Below are positions 1 through 5,530 of a stretch of 6,660 bases of DNA, in pieces; position 1 is the first letter of the stretch, and each line of letters begins with the position of its first letter. The stretch lies in NCBI GenBank assembly GCA_937858455.1, contig CALLYN010000098.1, forward strand, positions 1 through 6,660, read 5' to 3'. The position numbers and the translations under genes were made by a program. Source of the stretch: an uncultured Kouleothrix sp. GTDB taxonomy: Bacteria; Chloroflexota; Chloroflexia; Chloroflexales; Roseiflexaceae. A model generated the notes under the pieces. It worked only from the letters and a program-made list of their open reading frames with translations, ran no database searches and was not told the origin of the DNA.

Positions 1-57
1 GTGGCTTCGCCACGTAGTGCAACACTATCTATACGTGATCAAGCGAACAGCGTATCA
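1..57. repeat. Edge-truncated copy of the intergenic MITE-like repeat
   Basis: Bases 1-57 match 2334-2390 at 53 of 57 positions without gaps, and the last 27 bases (31-57) are identical. The copy includes the tip of a hairpin (GTGGC, loop TTC, GCCAC at 1-13), the right arm of a longer stem (14-27) and the right terminal repeat ending in TATCA. The left half lies outside the window. It sits 16 bases beyond the stop codon of the D-2-hydroxyacid dehydrogenase and has the same orientation to that gene as the second copy has to its SDR. It could be a non-autonomous mobile element or a dispersed palindromic intergenic repeat; two copies in one window cannot decide. No protein is encoded. Confidence 0.88.
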
Positions 58-73
58 TAGCTCAGGAAGCCAA

Positions 74-1120
74 TCAGTAGAGTGCCTGAATGTCTAGAAT
101 ATTCAGCAGTGGCTCGCCGGCAAGAAAACGGCGCAGGTTTTCCGAGAACAGCTCGGTCAGCCGGCTGTTTTCCCGGTCGCTGGTGCTGCCGGAGTGCGGG
201 CTAACCAGCACGTTCTGCAGGCTCCAAAGCGGCGAGTCTGCTGGAAGCGGCTCGTGCTCAAACACGTCGAGCGCCGCACCGCCGAGCTGCCCCGAGCGCA
301 GTGCCTCGATCAGCGCCGGCTCGTCTACCACCGCCCCACGGCCAATGTTAATGAGCACGGCGCCTTGCGGCATGAGCGCCAGCTCGGCCGCACTAATCAG
401 TTTTTCAGTTTCATCGGTATGCGGGGTGACAATCACAAGGAACTCCGCTCGCCGCAACACCTCTGCAAGCTCGTCTGGTGTGTAAAGCGCATCAAGGTGC
501 AGCGCGCCGAGGTCGGCACCGGCAACCGTGCGCTTAGTTCCAATCACCGTCATGCCTAGCGCCTGGCCCAAGCGTGCCACTTCTGTGCCAATGCTGCCGA
601 CGCCGACAATCCCAAGCGTGCGCCCGTCAAGGTCGGTGCCTGCGTAACGTTCCCAGTGCTTACGGCGCTGATCTTCAATCATGCGTCGCAGCCCCTTGCC
701 GAACGCCAGCATGGCCAGCACGCAAAACTCGGCGAGCGGCTTGGCATGAACGCCGCTTGCGGTCGTGAAAACAACGCCTGGCATGCTCTGCTCATAGCCC
801 ATGCGCCGCACGAACTGGCCGATCCCAGCGCTGGTAGCCTGAACCCAGCGGAGGTTTGGAGCGACCTCGGGCAGATCCTCACGATGCGTCGGGTCGAAGT
901 CGAACAGGATGTCGGCGCGCTTCAACAGCTCGCGCCAGCGGTCTTCTTGCTCGGGCGTCCGCTTGATCGTGTTGTAGTGGTCGGCCGGGTAGCGTGGCGC
1001 TGCAATGAGCTCCGGCTCGTAGATCACGTCGAGCCGCGGGCTGACTGCGCGCAGCCGCTCGATGTGCTCGGGCTCGAGGTAGGTCGTAATCAGCACGGTG
1101 TAACGTGGTTCATTTGACAT
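74..1120 (-). CDS. D-2-hydroxyacid dehydrogenase, NAD(P)-dependent (GhrA/hydroxypyruvate reductase-like)
   Basis: This cytoplasmic enzyme of 348 residues should reversibly reduce a 2-keto acid such as glyoxylate, hydroxypyruvate or a longer keto acid to the D-2-hydroxy acid. The nucleotide-binding motif GVGSIG is at residues 173-178. The catalytic set is complete: Arg261 in NIGRGAVVDE, Glu290 in DVFEHEPLP and His309 in SPHSG, with the family's usual 29-residue Arg-Glu spacing. The end of the second Rossmann strand reads GTKRT (194-198) with no acidic residue, which suggests NADP(H) rather than NAD(H). The ATG at 1120 is chosen over one 17 codons upstream because AGGGA lies 5 bases before it and the family-like sequence (YTVLITTYL) begins right after it; the extra 17 residues look like intergenic sequence. 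It follows the Gfo/Idh/MocA gene by 93 bp and probably shares its transcript. The exact substrate is unknown. Confidence 0.93.
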   Translation of the reverse strand: MSNEPRYTVLITTYLEPEHIERLRAVSPRLDVIYEPELIAAPRYPADHYNTIKRTPEQEDRWRELLKRADILFDFDPTHREDLPEVAPNLRWVQATSAGIGQFVRRMGYEQSMPGVVFTTASGVHAKPLAEFCVLAMLAFGKGLRRMIEDQRRKHWERYAGTDLDGRTLGIVGVGSIGTEVARLGQALGMTVIGTKRTVAGADLGALHLDALYTPDELAEVLRRAEFLVIVTPHTDETEKLISAAELALMPQGAVLINIGRGAVVDEPALIEALRSGQLGGAALDVFEHEPLPADSPLWSLQNVLVSPHSGSTSDRENSRLTELFSENLRRFLAGEPLLNILDIQALY

Positions 1121-1125
1121 CGCGT

Positions 1126-1130
1126 TCCCT
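1126..1130 (-). promoter_or_regulatory. Ribosome binding site of the D-2-hydroxyacid dehydrogenase
   Basis: On the minus strand the sequence reads AGGGA, then five bases, then ATG at 1120. It is the best Shine-Dalgarno match near the possible starts and decides in favour of the 348-residue protein over the form beginning at 1171. Confidence 0.6.
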
Positions 1131-1213
1131 ATTATGCTCGTTGGCAACACATTGGGTTGCAGATGGAGCATGGCGCCTCGTGCGCTGCCCTATCTGCCGA
1201 ATTGTGCACGGCA

Positions 1214-2215
1214 TCACTGGCTTGCAACCACTTCTAGCCTGCCGCCATTGCGCGCCGACTGGTAGAGTGCTGCGATCGCGCGCATATTCGCGGCGGCCTC
1301 GCCCGCTGAGTAACGTGGCCGATTACCATTCCGCACGCAGTCGGCAAAGTGCTCGACCATCAATTGGTACTCGTCTACGCCATCGATCGTCTCGACTCGC
1401 AGGCCCTGCTTATCATGGATGCGAAACTGCGTGTCGACTGTCCCCGGAAGGAACGCGATCGGCACGTCGATATAGCCTTCATCCCCAATCACCTGGTACG
1501 CCTCGCGACGCGCTATCGTCAGCGCGCAGTCGAATTGGGCCCAGCGCCCGCCAGGAAAGCGCATGCTGCCAACCATAAGCTCGTCTACGCCGCTTGCGCT
1601 CCACTCGGCCGAGGCCTGGGCCTCGGTTGGCTCCGACTGAAAGAGCGTGCGAGCGACGTTGACGCAGTAGCAGCCCACGTCCATGAGCGACCCGCCCCCT
1701 AGCTCCGGGTTCAGGCGAATGTTGGCTGGGTTCGTCAGGCGAAAGCTGAACGACGCACGGATCAGCTGCGGCTTGCCGATCGTCCCGGCTGCGATCAGCT
1801 CGCGCACACGCGCCGTCTGTGGATGGAAGCGGTACATAAACGCCTCCATGAGCAGCACATCATGTGCCCGCGCGGCCACTTCCATCTGGAAGCACTCCGC
1901 AGCATCCAGCCCAAGTGGCTTCTCGCACAAAACGTGCTTGCCCGCTTCAGCCGCGCGGATGGCCCACTCACGGTGGAGGCTATTCGGCAGTGGGATGTAG
2001 ATCGCCTCGACCTCGGGGTCGTTCAGAACTTCCTCGTAGCTGCCATAGGCTCGCGGGATATCTAGCTCGTGTGCAAATGCACGCGCCTTGGCTAGGTCGC
2101 GGCTGCCAACCGCGACAAGTACGCCGTTATGCGAGCGCCGTATCGCCGGCAAGATCGCACGGCGCCCGATGTTTGCGGTGCTGATCACACCCCAGCGGAC
2201 TTTTTGTTCGCTCAT
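1214..2215 (-). CDS. Gfo/Idh/MocA-family NAD(P)-dependent oxidoreductase
   Basis: This protein of 333 residues should oxidise or reduce a sugar, inositol-like or trans-dihydrodiol substrate in the cytoplasm. The N-terminal Rossmann domain starts with WGVISTANIG (8-17), and the family signature CEKPLG lies at 97-102. The following EAFMYRFHPQ (124-133) and the GGGSLMDVGCY segment (173-183, with Asp179 and Tyr183) are typical of the subgroup containing dimeric dihydrodiol dehydrogenase and NADP-dependent D-xylose dehydrogenase. In that subgroup Lys of EKP and the Tyr of the second motif act in catalysis; both are present. Length is normal and the protein looks intact. The start has a strong AGAGGGA Shine-Dalgarno 3-4 bases upstream. 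It is the first gene after the intergenic repeat and may have its own promoter there. Substrate is not predictable from sequence alone. Confidence 0.92.
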   Translation of the reverse strand: MSEQKVRWGVISTANIGRRAILPAIRRSHNGVLVAVGSRDLAKARAFAHELDIPRAYGSYEEVLNDPEVEAIYIPLPNSLHREWAIRAAEAGKHVLCEKPLGLDAAECFQMEVAARAHDVLLMEAFMYRFHPQTARVRELIAAGTIGKPQLIRASFSFRLTNPANIRLNPELGGGSLMDVGCYCVNVARTLFQSEPTEAQASAEWSASGVDELMVGSMRFPGGRWAQFDCALTIARREAYQVIGDEGYIDVPIAFLPGTVDTQFRIHDKQGLRVETIDGVDEYQLMVEHFADCVRNGNRPRYSAGEAAANMRAIAALYQSARNGGRLEVVASQ

Positions 2216-2218
2216 AGA

Positions 2219-2225
2219 TCCCTCT
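2219..2225 (-). promoter_or_regulatory. Strong ribosome binding site of the Gfo/Idh/MocA gene
   Basis: AGAGGGA on the minus strand is followed by three bases and the ATG at 2215 (five bases from the GAGG core). It lies outside the repeat element, so the element's position leaves the gene's own translation signal untouched. Confidence 0.65.
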
Positions 2226-2244
2226 CGCCTCTGTGATTCTTGGT

Positions 2245-2250
2245 ATCATA
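2245..2250 (-). promoter_or_regulatory. Possible -10 hexamer for the Gfo/Idh/MocA gene
   Basis: TATGAT on the minus strand matches TATAAT at five of six positions and lies 29 bases upstream of the ATG at 2215. It falls on the left terminal repeat of the MITE-like element and is directed out of it. I see no convincing -35 hexamer at 16-18 bases further upstream, so this is a weak candidate that rests on position and one hexamer. Confidence 0.25.
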
Positions 2251-2284
2251 CCGAATTCGCTTGATTACTTACACTTTGGTGGGG

Positions 2285-2313
2285 GTTTGGGGGCGGCTTC
2301 GCCGCCCCCAAAC
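2285..2313. repeat. Hairpin with perfect 13-bp GC-rich stem
   Basis: The arms 2285-2297 and 2301-2313 are perfectly complementary (GTTTGGGGGCGGC and its complement) around a TTC triloop, and two further G-T pairs could extend the stem outwards. Neither strand has a run of T after the stem, so it is not a standard Rho-independent terminator. It would still be a very stable structure in the transcript between the SDR and the Gfo/Idh/MocA gene, and could pause polymerase or protect the upstream mRNA end. It forms part of the MITE-like element. Confidence 0.85.
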
Positions 2314-2318
2314 TTCTT

Positions 2319-2361
2319 ATTGCGTTGTACTCCGTGGCTTTGCCACGTAGTACAACGCAAT
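2319..2361. repeat. Long hairpin, 20-nt arms with one mismatch
   Basis: The arms 2319-2338 and 2342-2361 pair at 19 of 20 positions around a three-base TTT loop. The only mismatch is C2332 against T2348. In the minus-strand transcript this stem begins 26 bases after the stop codon of the second SDR. No T tract follows. It is part of the element, and its apical part (GTGGC, loop, GCCAC) is repeated at 1-13. Confidence 0.88.
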
Positions 2362-2387
2362 CTATACGTGATCAAGCGAACAGCGTA

Positions 2388-3221
2388 TCAGTCCTCGTAC
2401 GAGGCATACCAGCGCAGGCGAGCAGCGAAGTCGTCCGGGTATAGTGTGACTTTCTTGGCGTCGAACGCGAAGCCATACCCCTCGGCTGCGACCGTGTCGG
2501 CGATCGGCCCAGCGTCGAAGCGCAACCCGCTGAAGCGCTCGGGCGGCTGGGCGGCCAGCCAGGCAAACGCCTTGCCAAGCTCAGCCGGGTCGGCCCACCC
2601 GGATTGCTCGGCAGCCGGCATGCGGGCCAGCTCAGCGCGGGTGACCCGCGTCGGCTTGATCGGCTTCCCAGGCCCCATCGTGTTAATCGCGATCTTGTCC
2701 TTGGATGCCTCAAGCGACAACGCCTTGACAAAGCCTTCCTGGCCGTGCTTGATCGTGCAATATGCCACTTCGTCCTTGTAGCCGCGCACGCTGGAGCCGC
2801 TCGCAATCCCGATGATATGGCCGCCGCCTTGCGCCTTCATCACATCCCAGACGGCGCGCGCTCCGTTGTACAGGCCGCCTAAGCCGACGTTGATCTGCCG
2901 CCACCATTCATCCGGCGACAGGTGCTCGAAACGGATAAGCGGCATGTAGATCGCGTTGTGAACGAGCACGTCGAGGCGTTCCCATTGCCCGGCCACCTGG
3001 CGCACCGTCGACTCAAACATGGGCAGGTCGCTGACGTCCAGCGGCAGCGCAATCACCTCGCCGCCGTCGGCACCGAGCTCTGCCGCAGACTCGGCCAGCT
3101 CGGCCTGGTTGATATCGGTCACGCACACTCGCGCGCCTTCGCGCGCCAGCGCGCGGGCAATGCCGGCGCCTAGCCCACGCCCCGCTCCCGTCACCAGCGC
3201 GACTTTGCCTTTCAACAGCAT
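2388..3221 (-). CDS. Short-chain dehydrogenase/reductase with variant NNAG and Asn motifs
   Basis: A classical SDR of 277 residues that should oxidise an alcohol or reduce a carbonyl with NAD(H); Asp36 at the end of the second strand (VCVTDIN) favours NAD. TGAGRGLG at 11-18 binds the cofactor. Ser141, Tyr154 and Lys158 (YCTIK) form the active-site triad with normal 13- and 4-residue spacings. The usual NNAG is HNAI (88-91), and the usual catalytic Asn position in the VNL motif appears to be Gly113 (INVGLGG). After the typical FDAG segment (235-238) about 40 more residues follow, including FAFDAKKVTLYPDDFAARLR, which is longer than usual. The ATG has AAGAGG 5 bases upstream and lies 23 bp after the aspartoacylase-like gene, so it is probably the last gene of that operon. 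Its TGA coincides with the end of the intergenic repeat. Substrate is unknown. Confidence 0.9.
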   Translation of the reverse strand: MLLKGKVALVTGAGRGLGAGIARALAREGARVCVTDINQAELAESAAELGADGGEVIALPLDVSDLPMFESTVRQVAGQWERLDVLVHNAIYMPLIRFEHLSPDEWWRQINVGLGGLYNGARAVWDVMKAQGGGHIIGIASGSSVRGYKDEVAYCTIKHGQEGFVKALSLEASKDKIAINTMGPGKPIKPTRVTRAELARMPAAEQSGWADPAELGKAFAWLAAQPPERFSGLRFDAGPIADTVAAEGYGFAFDAKKVTLYPDDFAARLRWYASYED

Positions 3222-3244
3222 GGCAACCTCTTCTTCCGAGGGAA

Positions 3245-4237
3245 TTATTCGAGCACCTCGGCTTTGTCGGCGTCGGTGATGATATAGCCGAACTCACCCG
3301 GCGTACACCATGTTGGGGCGATGCGCGTGGCGAGCATGAGTGTGCGCTCAAACGGCGTGGCAAACTCCTGGCGCAGCGTCAGATCGTAGGGGTTTAGCAG
3401 CCGCCCGAGCACCTGCGCCCCGACGATTGGCTGGCCGTCGAAGGCCACGCGCGGCGTGATCGCCGGCTCGGGCACGATCAGCCCGGCCTCGCGCGGTCGC
3501 AGGATGTTTAGGTTCTCCTCGTGGCCGGGCAGGTTGTTGACGACAAACTGGCGCGGCGGCGGAAGCACCTCGCCGGGCAGCATCTTGAGCTGGCGCATCA
3601 CGTTCAGCACGCCGGCGACACCGCGCTCGACCCACTCGGCATACAGCTGCCCGGCACCGCCCAGCTCGGCCACAATCGCCTTAACGCCGAGCTGCTCGGC
3701 ACGCGCCCACATCTGCCCCGGCAGCCAGACATCGCGAAGCAGGATCGGCATATTGAATGCCCGCGCTATCGCCAGCGACTCCTCGTCGTCGTTGAATTCG
3801 ATCATGTGGACACTGGCATTGCCGCCGGTGTGAAAGTCGATCTGGTAGTTCAAGCGGCTGAGGAACCCCGCGCTTATTGCCGACGATAGCTGGATGCTGA
3901 CCGTCTTGACCGGCTCGGGGTGACCGCCGGCGTCGGAGTCGACGAAGGCTGCGTTCAGGTTCAGCCCGTCTTCGGGGGTGTGGCGTGTCATAGCGGCGTA
4001 GCCAAGCGGGTTTAACACCGGCGCCGCCAGCACCGTGCCGCGCAGCTCGGCCGGATCGATCCGCTCCAGTAAGGCGCGAATAATCCCAATCGAAGGTAGC
4101 GGCTCGTTGCCATGAACCAGCGCCGACAGCCCAAGCGTCGGGCCAGCGTACGCGCCGCGCAGGGTGTGAAGGGGAACGCGCAGCTCTGCCCCGCTCGCCA
4201 GTGTCGTGACAGGAAGCCATTCAAAGGTGCGTGTCAT
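3245..4237 (-). CDS. Succinylglutamate desuccinylase/aspartoacylase-family zinc hydrolase
   Basis: This protein of 330 residues belongs to the AstE/AspA branch of M14-like metallohydrolases, which remove an acyl group from an N-acylated amino acid or similar amide. Zinc ligands are visible as His42 and Glu45 in VHGNEP and His136 in DFHTGG; the general base is probably Glu191 in VAELGG. NP (76-77) and Arg85 lie where the family has its NP...R segment. The family's DLNRxF motif is changed to NLNAAF (93-98), so the substrate-contacting Arg is lost. The C-terminal part (about 230-330) contains a beta-rich, lipoyl-like tail common in the longer bacterial members. The start is preceded by GGGAG at 9 bases, a rather long spacing. 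It lies 33 bp after the amidohydrolase and 23 bp before the SDR. It is more probably a deacylase of a non-aspartate substrate than a true aspartoacylase or AstE. Confidence 0.88.
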   Translation of the reverse strand: MTRTFEWLPVTTLASGAELRVPLHTLRGAYAGPTLGLSALVHGNEPLPSIGIIRALLERIDPAELRGTVLAAPVLNPLGYAAMTRHTPEDGLNLNAAFVDSDAGGHPEPVKTVSIQLSSAISAGFLSRLNYQIDFHTGGNASVHMIEFNDDEESLAIARAFNMPILLRDVWLPGQMWARAEQLGVKAIVAELGGAGQLYAEWVERGVAGVLNVMRQLKMLPGEVLPPPRQFVVNNLPGHEENLNILRPREAGLIVPEPAITPRVAFDGQPIVGAQVLGRLLNPYDLTLRQEFATPFERTLMLATRIAPTWCTPGEFGYIITDADKAEVLE

Positions 4238-4270
4238 GGGCCGATGCTCCCAGAGCAGGTCGTCGGTGGA

Positions 4271-5530
4271 TCAACCGCTCAGTGTATTCTTTACGAAAAC
4301 CCCATCCTTCATAATCAATCGCAGCCGCGCACGATCCTCCAAGATGCGCACGTCGTCCAGAGGGTCGCCGTCAATCGCCAGCAGATCGGCATGAGCTCCT
4401 TCGCGCAAGACACCCGCCTCGCCGCCGAGACCCATACACTCTGCACCCATGCGTGTAGCGGCGACGATCGCCTGCATTGAGGTCATGCCTGCCTCAACCA
4501 TGTAGGCCAGCTCGCCAGCGTTGCGCCCATGGCCGAAGCCGCCAGCGTCGGTGCCCATCGCGATCCGCACGCCGGCCGCGAGCGCCTTTGGAAAGCTTTC
4601 GCGTTGGCGCTCGACCAGCCAGCTGGCCTTGCGCGGCATATACTCGGGGAGCATGCCGGGCTGGCGCGTATCGATCTCCAGCACTTTCCGCAGCACCGTG
4701 AAGGTTGGCACCAGCCAGGTGCCCTGGCGGGCCATCTGCTCGATCAGATCGTCGTTGATTGCCGCCCCGTGCTCGATGCTGTCGACGCCGGCGTCGAGGC
4801 AGATCTTCACGCCCTCGCCGCCATAGGCGTGGCTCATCACCGGCTTGCCGGCCGCATGCGCGGTGTCGACGATCGCGCGAACCTCGTCGACCGAGAACTG
4901 GCGCACAAGCGGGCCGCCGATCGGCGTGCCGACACCTCCGGTCGTCGCGATTTTGATCCAGTCCGCGCCGGCGCGAATAACCTCGCGCACCTTGCGGCGG
5001 CACGCATCGGCCCCGTCGCAGATGCCGTCGGGGATACCTTGAAGCTTGGGAAAGCGCGAGTCGATCCCAGCCGGCTCGGTGTGGTCGTTGTGCCCGCCAA
5101 ACTGCGAGAGGATCGTGATACTGATCTTGAGGCGCGGCCCAGGGATGATACCCTGCTCGACCGCGAGTTTCATCCCAAGGTCGACACCCGATGCATCGCG
5201 AATGCCGGTGCAGCCGCCCAGCAGCGTATCGTGGAAGACCTGTGCGGTTTTAAGCACCGCCAAGCTCGGCGGGATGGCCGCGCGCTGCTGCATGCTGCCT
5301 TCGAGGTCGGCCAGGTGGTCGTGGCAGTCGATCAGGCCGGGCATCACGGTCATGCCGCGCAGATCGAACGACACGGCGCCCGGTGGGCAGCGTAGCTCGC
5401 GCTGAGGCGCGACCGCGATGATCGTGCGCCCCTCAATCAGGAGAGCATATGGCTCAGCGGGAACAGGGCCGCCCATACCGTCGATCAGGTGGACGTTGCC
5501 AAGGTAGGTTTGGATCGAGTGGTTGGTCAT
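4271..5530 (-). CDS. Metal-dependent amidohydrolase (imidazolonepropionase/prolidase-like)
   Basis: A 419-residue amidohydrolase-superfamily enzyme that should cleave an amide, peptide or cyclic amide bond using two metal ions. All ligands are visible: His70 and His72 in GLIDCHDH, Lys193 in WIKIATTGG (expected to be carbamylated), His234 in MSHAYG, His254 in SIEHG and Asp328 in GTDAG. The FGGHND segment (144-149) and the WIKI motif point to the subgroup with Xaa-Pro dipeptidases and related arginine/lysine carboxypeptidases. N- and C-terminal beta-sandwich segments (about 8-60 and 375-419, with ADLLAIDGDPL) are complete. No signal peptide is seen. The ATG at 5530 overlaps the stop of the upstream SDR as ATGA, and there is no good separate Shine-Dalgarno. 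An in-frame ATG at 5638 would add 36 Arg-rich residues lying within the SDR and is rejected. The true substrate is unknown. Confidence 0.93.
   Translation of the reverse strand: MTNHSIQTYLGNVHLIDGMGGPVPAEPYALLIEGRTIIAVAPQRELRCPPGAVSFDLRGMTVMPGLIDCHDHLADLEGSMQQRAAIPPSLAVLKTAQVFHDTLLGGCTGIRDASGVDLGMKLAVEQGIIPGPRLKISITILSQFGGHNDHTEPAGIDSRFPKLQGIPDGICDGADACRRKVREVIRAGADWIKIATTGGVGTPIGGPLVRQFSVDEVRAIVDTAHAAGKPVMSHAYGGEGVKICLDAGVDSIEHGAAINDDLIEQMARQGTWLVPTFTVLRKVLEIDTRQPGMLPEYMPRKASWLVERQRESFPKALAAGVRIAMGTDAGGFGHGRNAGELAYMVEAGMTSMQAIVAATRMGAECMGLGGEAGVLREGAHADLLAIDGDPLDDVRILEDRARLRLIMKDGVFVKNTLSG
5527..5530 (-). promoter_or_regulatory. ATGA stop/start overlap coupling SDR and amidohydrolase
   Basis: The minus strand reads ATGA: ATG starts the amidohydrolase and TGA ends the SDR. 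With only weak Shine-Dalgarno complementarity upstream, termination-reinitiation is the likely way the amidohydrolase is translated. That would make its output depend on the SDR being translated. Confidence 0.75.

Larger units (their letters stand above)
2246..2390. mobile_element. 145-bp MITE-like palindromic element with terminal inverted repeats
   Basis: The ends are inverted repeats: 2246-2271 matches the reverse complement of 2365-2390 at 19 of 26 positions, including an unbroken TTCGCTTGAT core. Between them lie two hairpins, 2285-2313 and 2319-2361. The element has no coding potential, and its right 57 bases recur at 1-57, so at least that part is dispersed. The size, terminal inverted repeats, absence of genes and second copy resemble a non-autonomous miniature transposable element. 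No target-site duplication is visible: the flanks are GGTA on the left and GTCC on the right. A REP/BIME-like repeat spread by another route is therefore also possible. The right end overlaps the stop codon of the SDR gene at 2388-3221. The 172-bp gap 2216-2387 holds nothing else apart from the downstream gene's leader. Confidence 0.7.

Noticed and set aside
1131..1136. CATAAT on the minus strand as a -10 for the D-2-hydroxyacid dehydrogenase
   Set aside because: It is only about 10 bases before the ATG and overlaps the ribosome-binding region, with no -35 match at a suitable distance. The 93-bp gap 1121-1213 shows no other signal.
1121..1171. 17-codon N-terminal extension of the D-2-hydroxyacid dehydrogenase
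   Set aside because: The downstream ATG at 1120 has a Shine-Dalgarno and begins the family-like sequence; the extension is unlike the protein family.
2242..2252. GGTAT-C-ATACC palindrome as a regulator operator
   Set aside because: Arms of 5 bp are too short to support an operator call, and the site is already part of the element's terminal repeat.
2233..2781. Plus-strand open frame of 182 codons starting inside the repeat element
   Set aside because: It runs through two hairpins and then antisense to the SDR gene. There is no ribosome binding site or domain, and the repeat copy at 1-57 has no matching coding context.
4529..5395. Plus-strand open frame of 288 codons opposite the amidohydrolase
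   Set aside because: It lies wholly antisense to a protein with all metal ligands conserved. Its composition (Arg, Ala, His, Asp rich) is that of a reversed GC-rich codon frame and no domain is recognisable.
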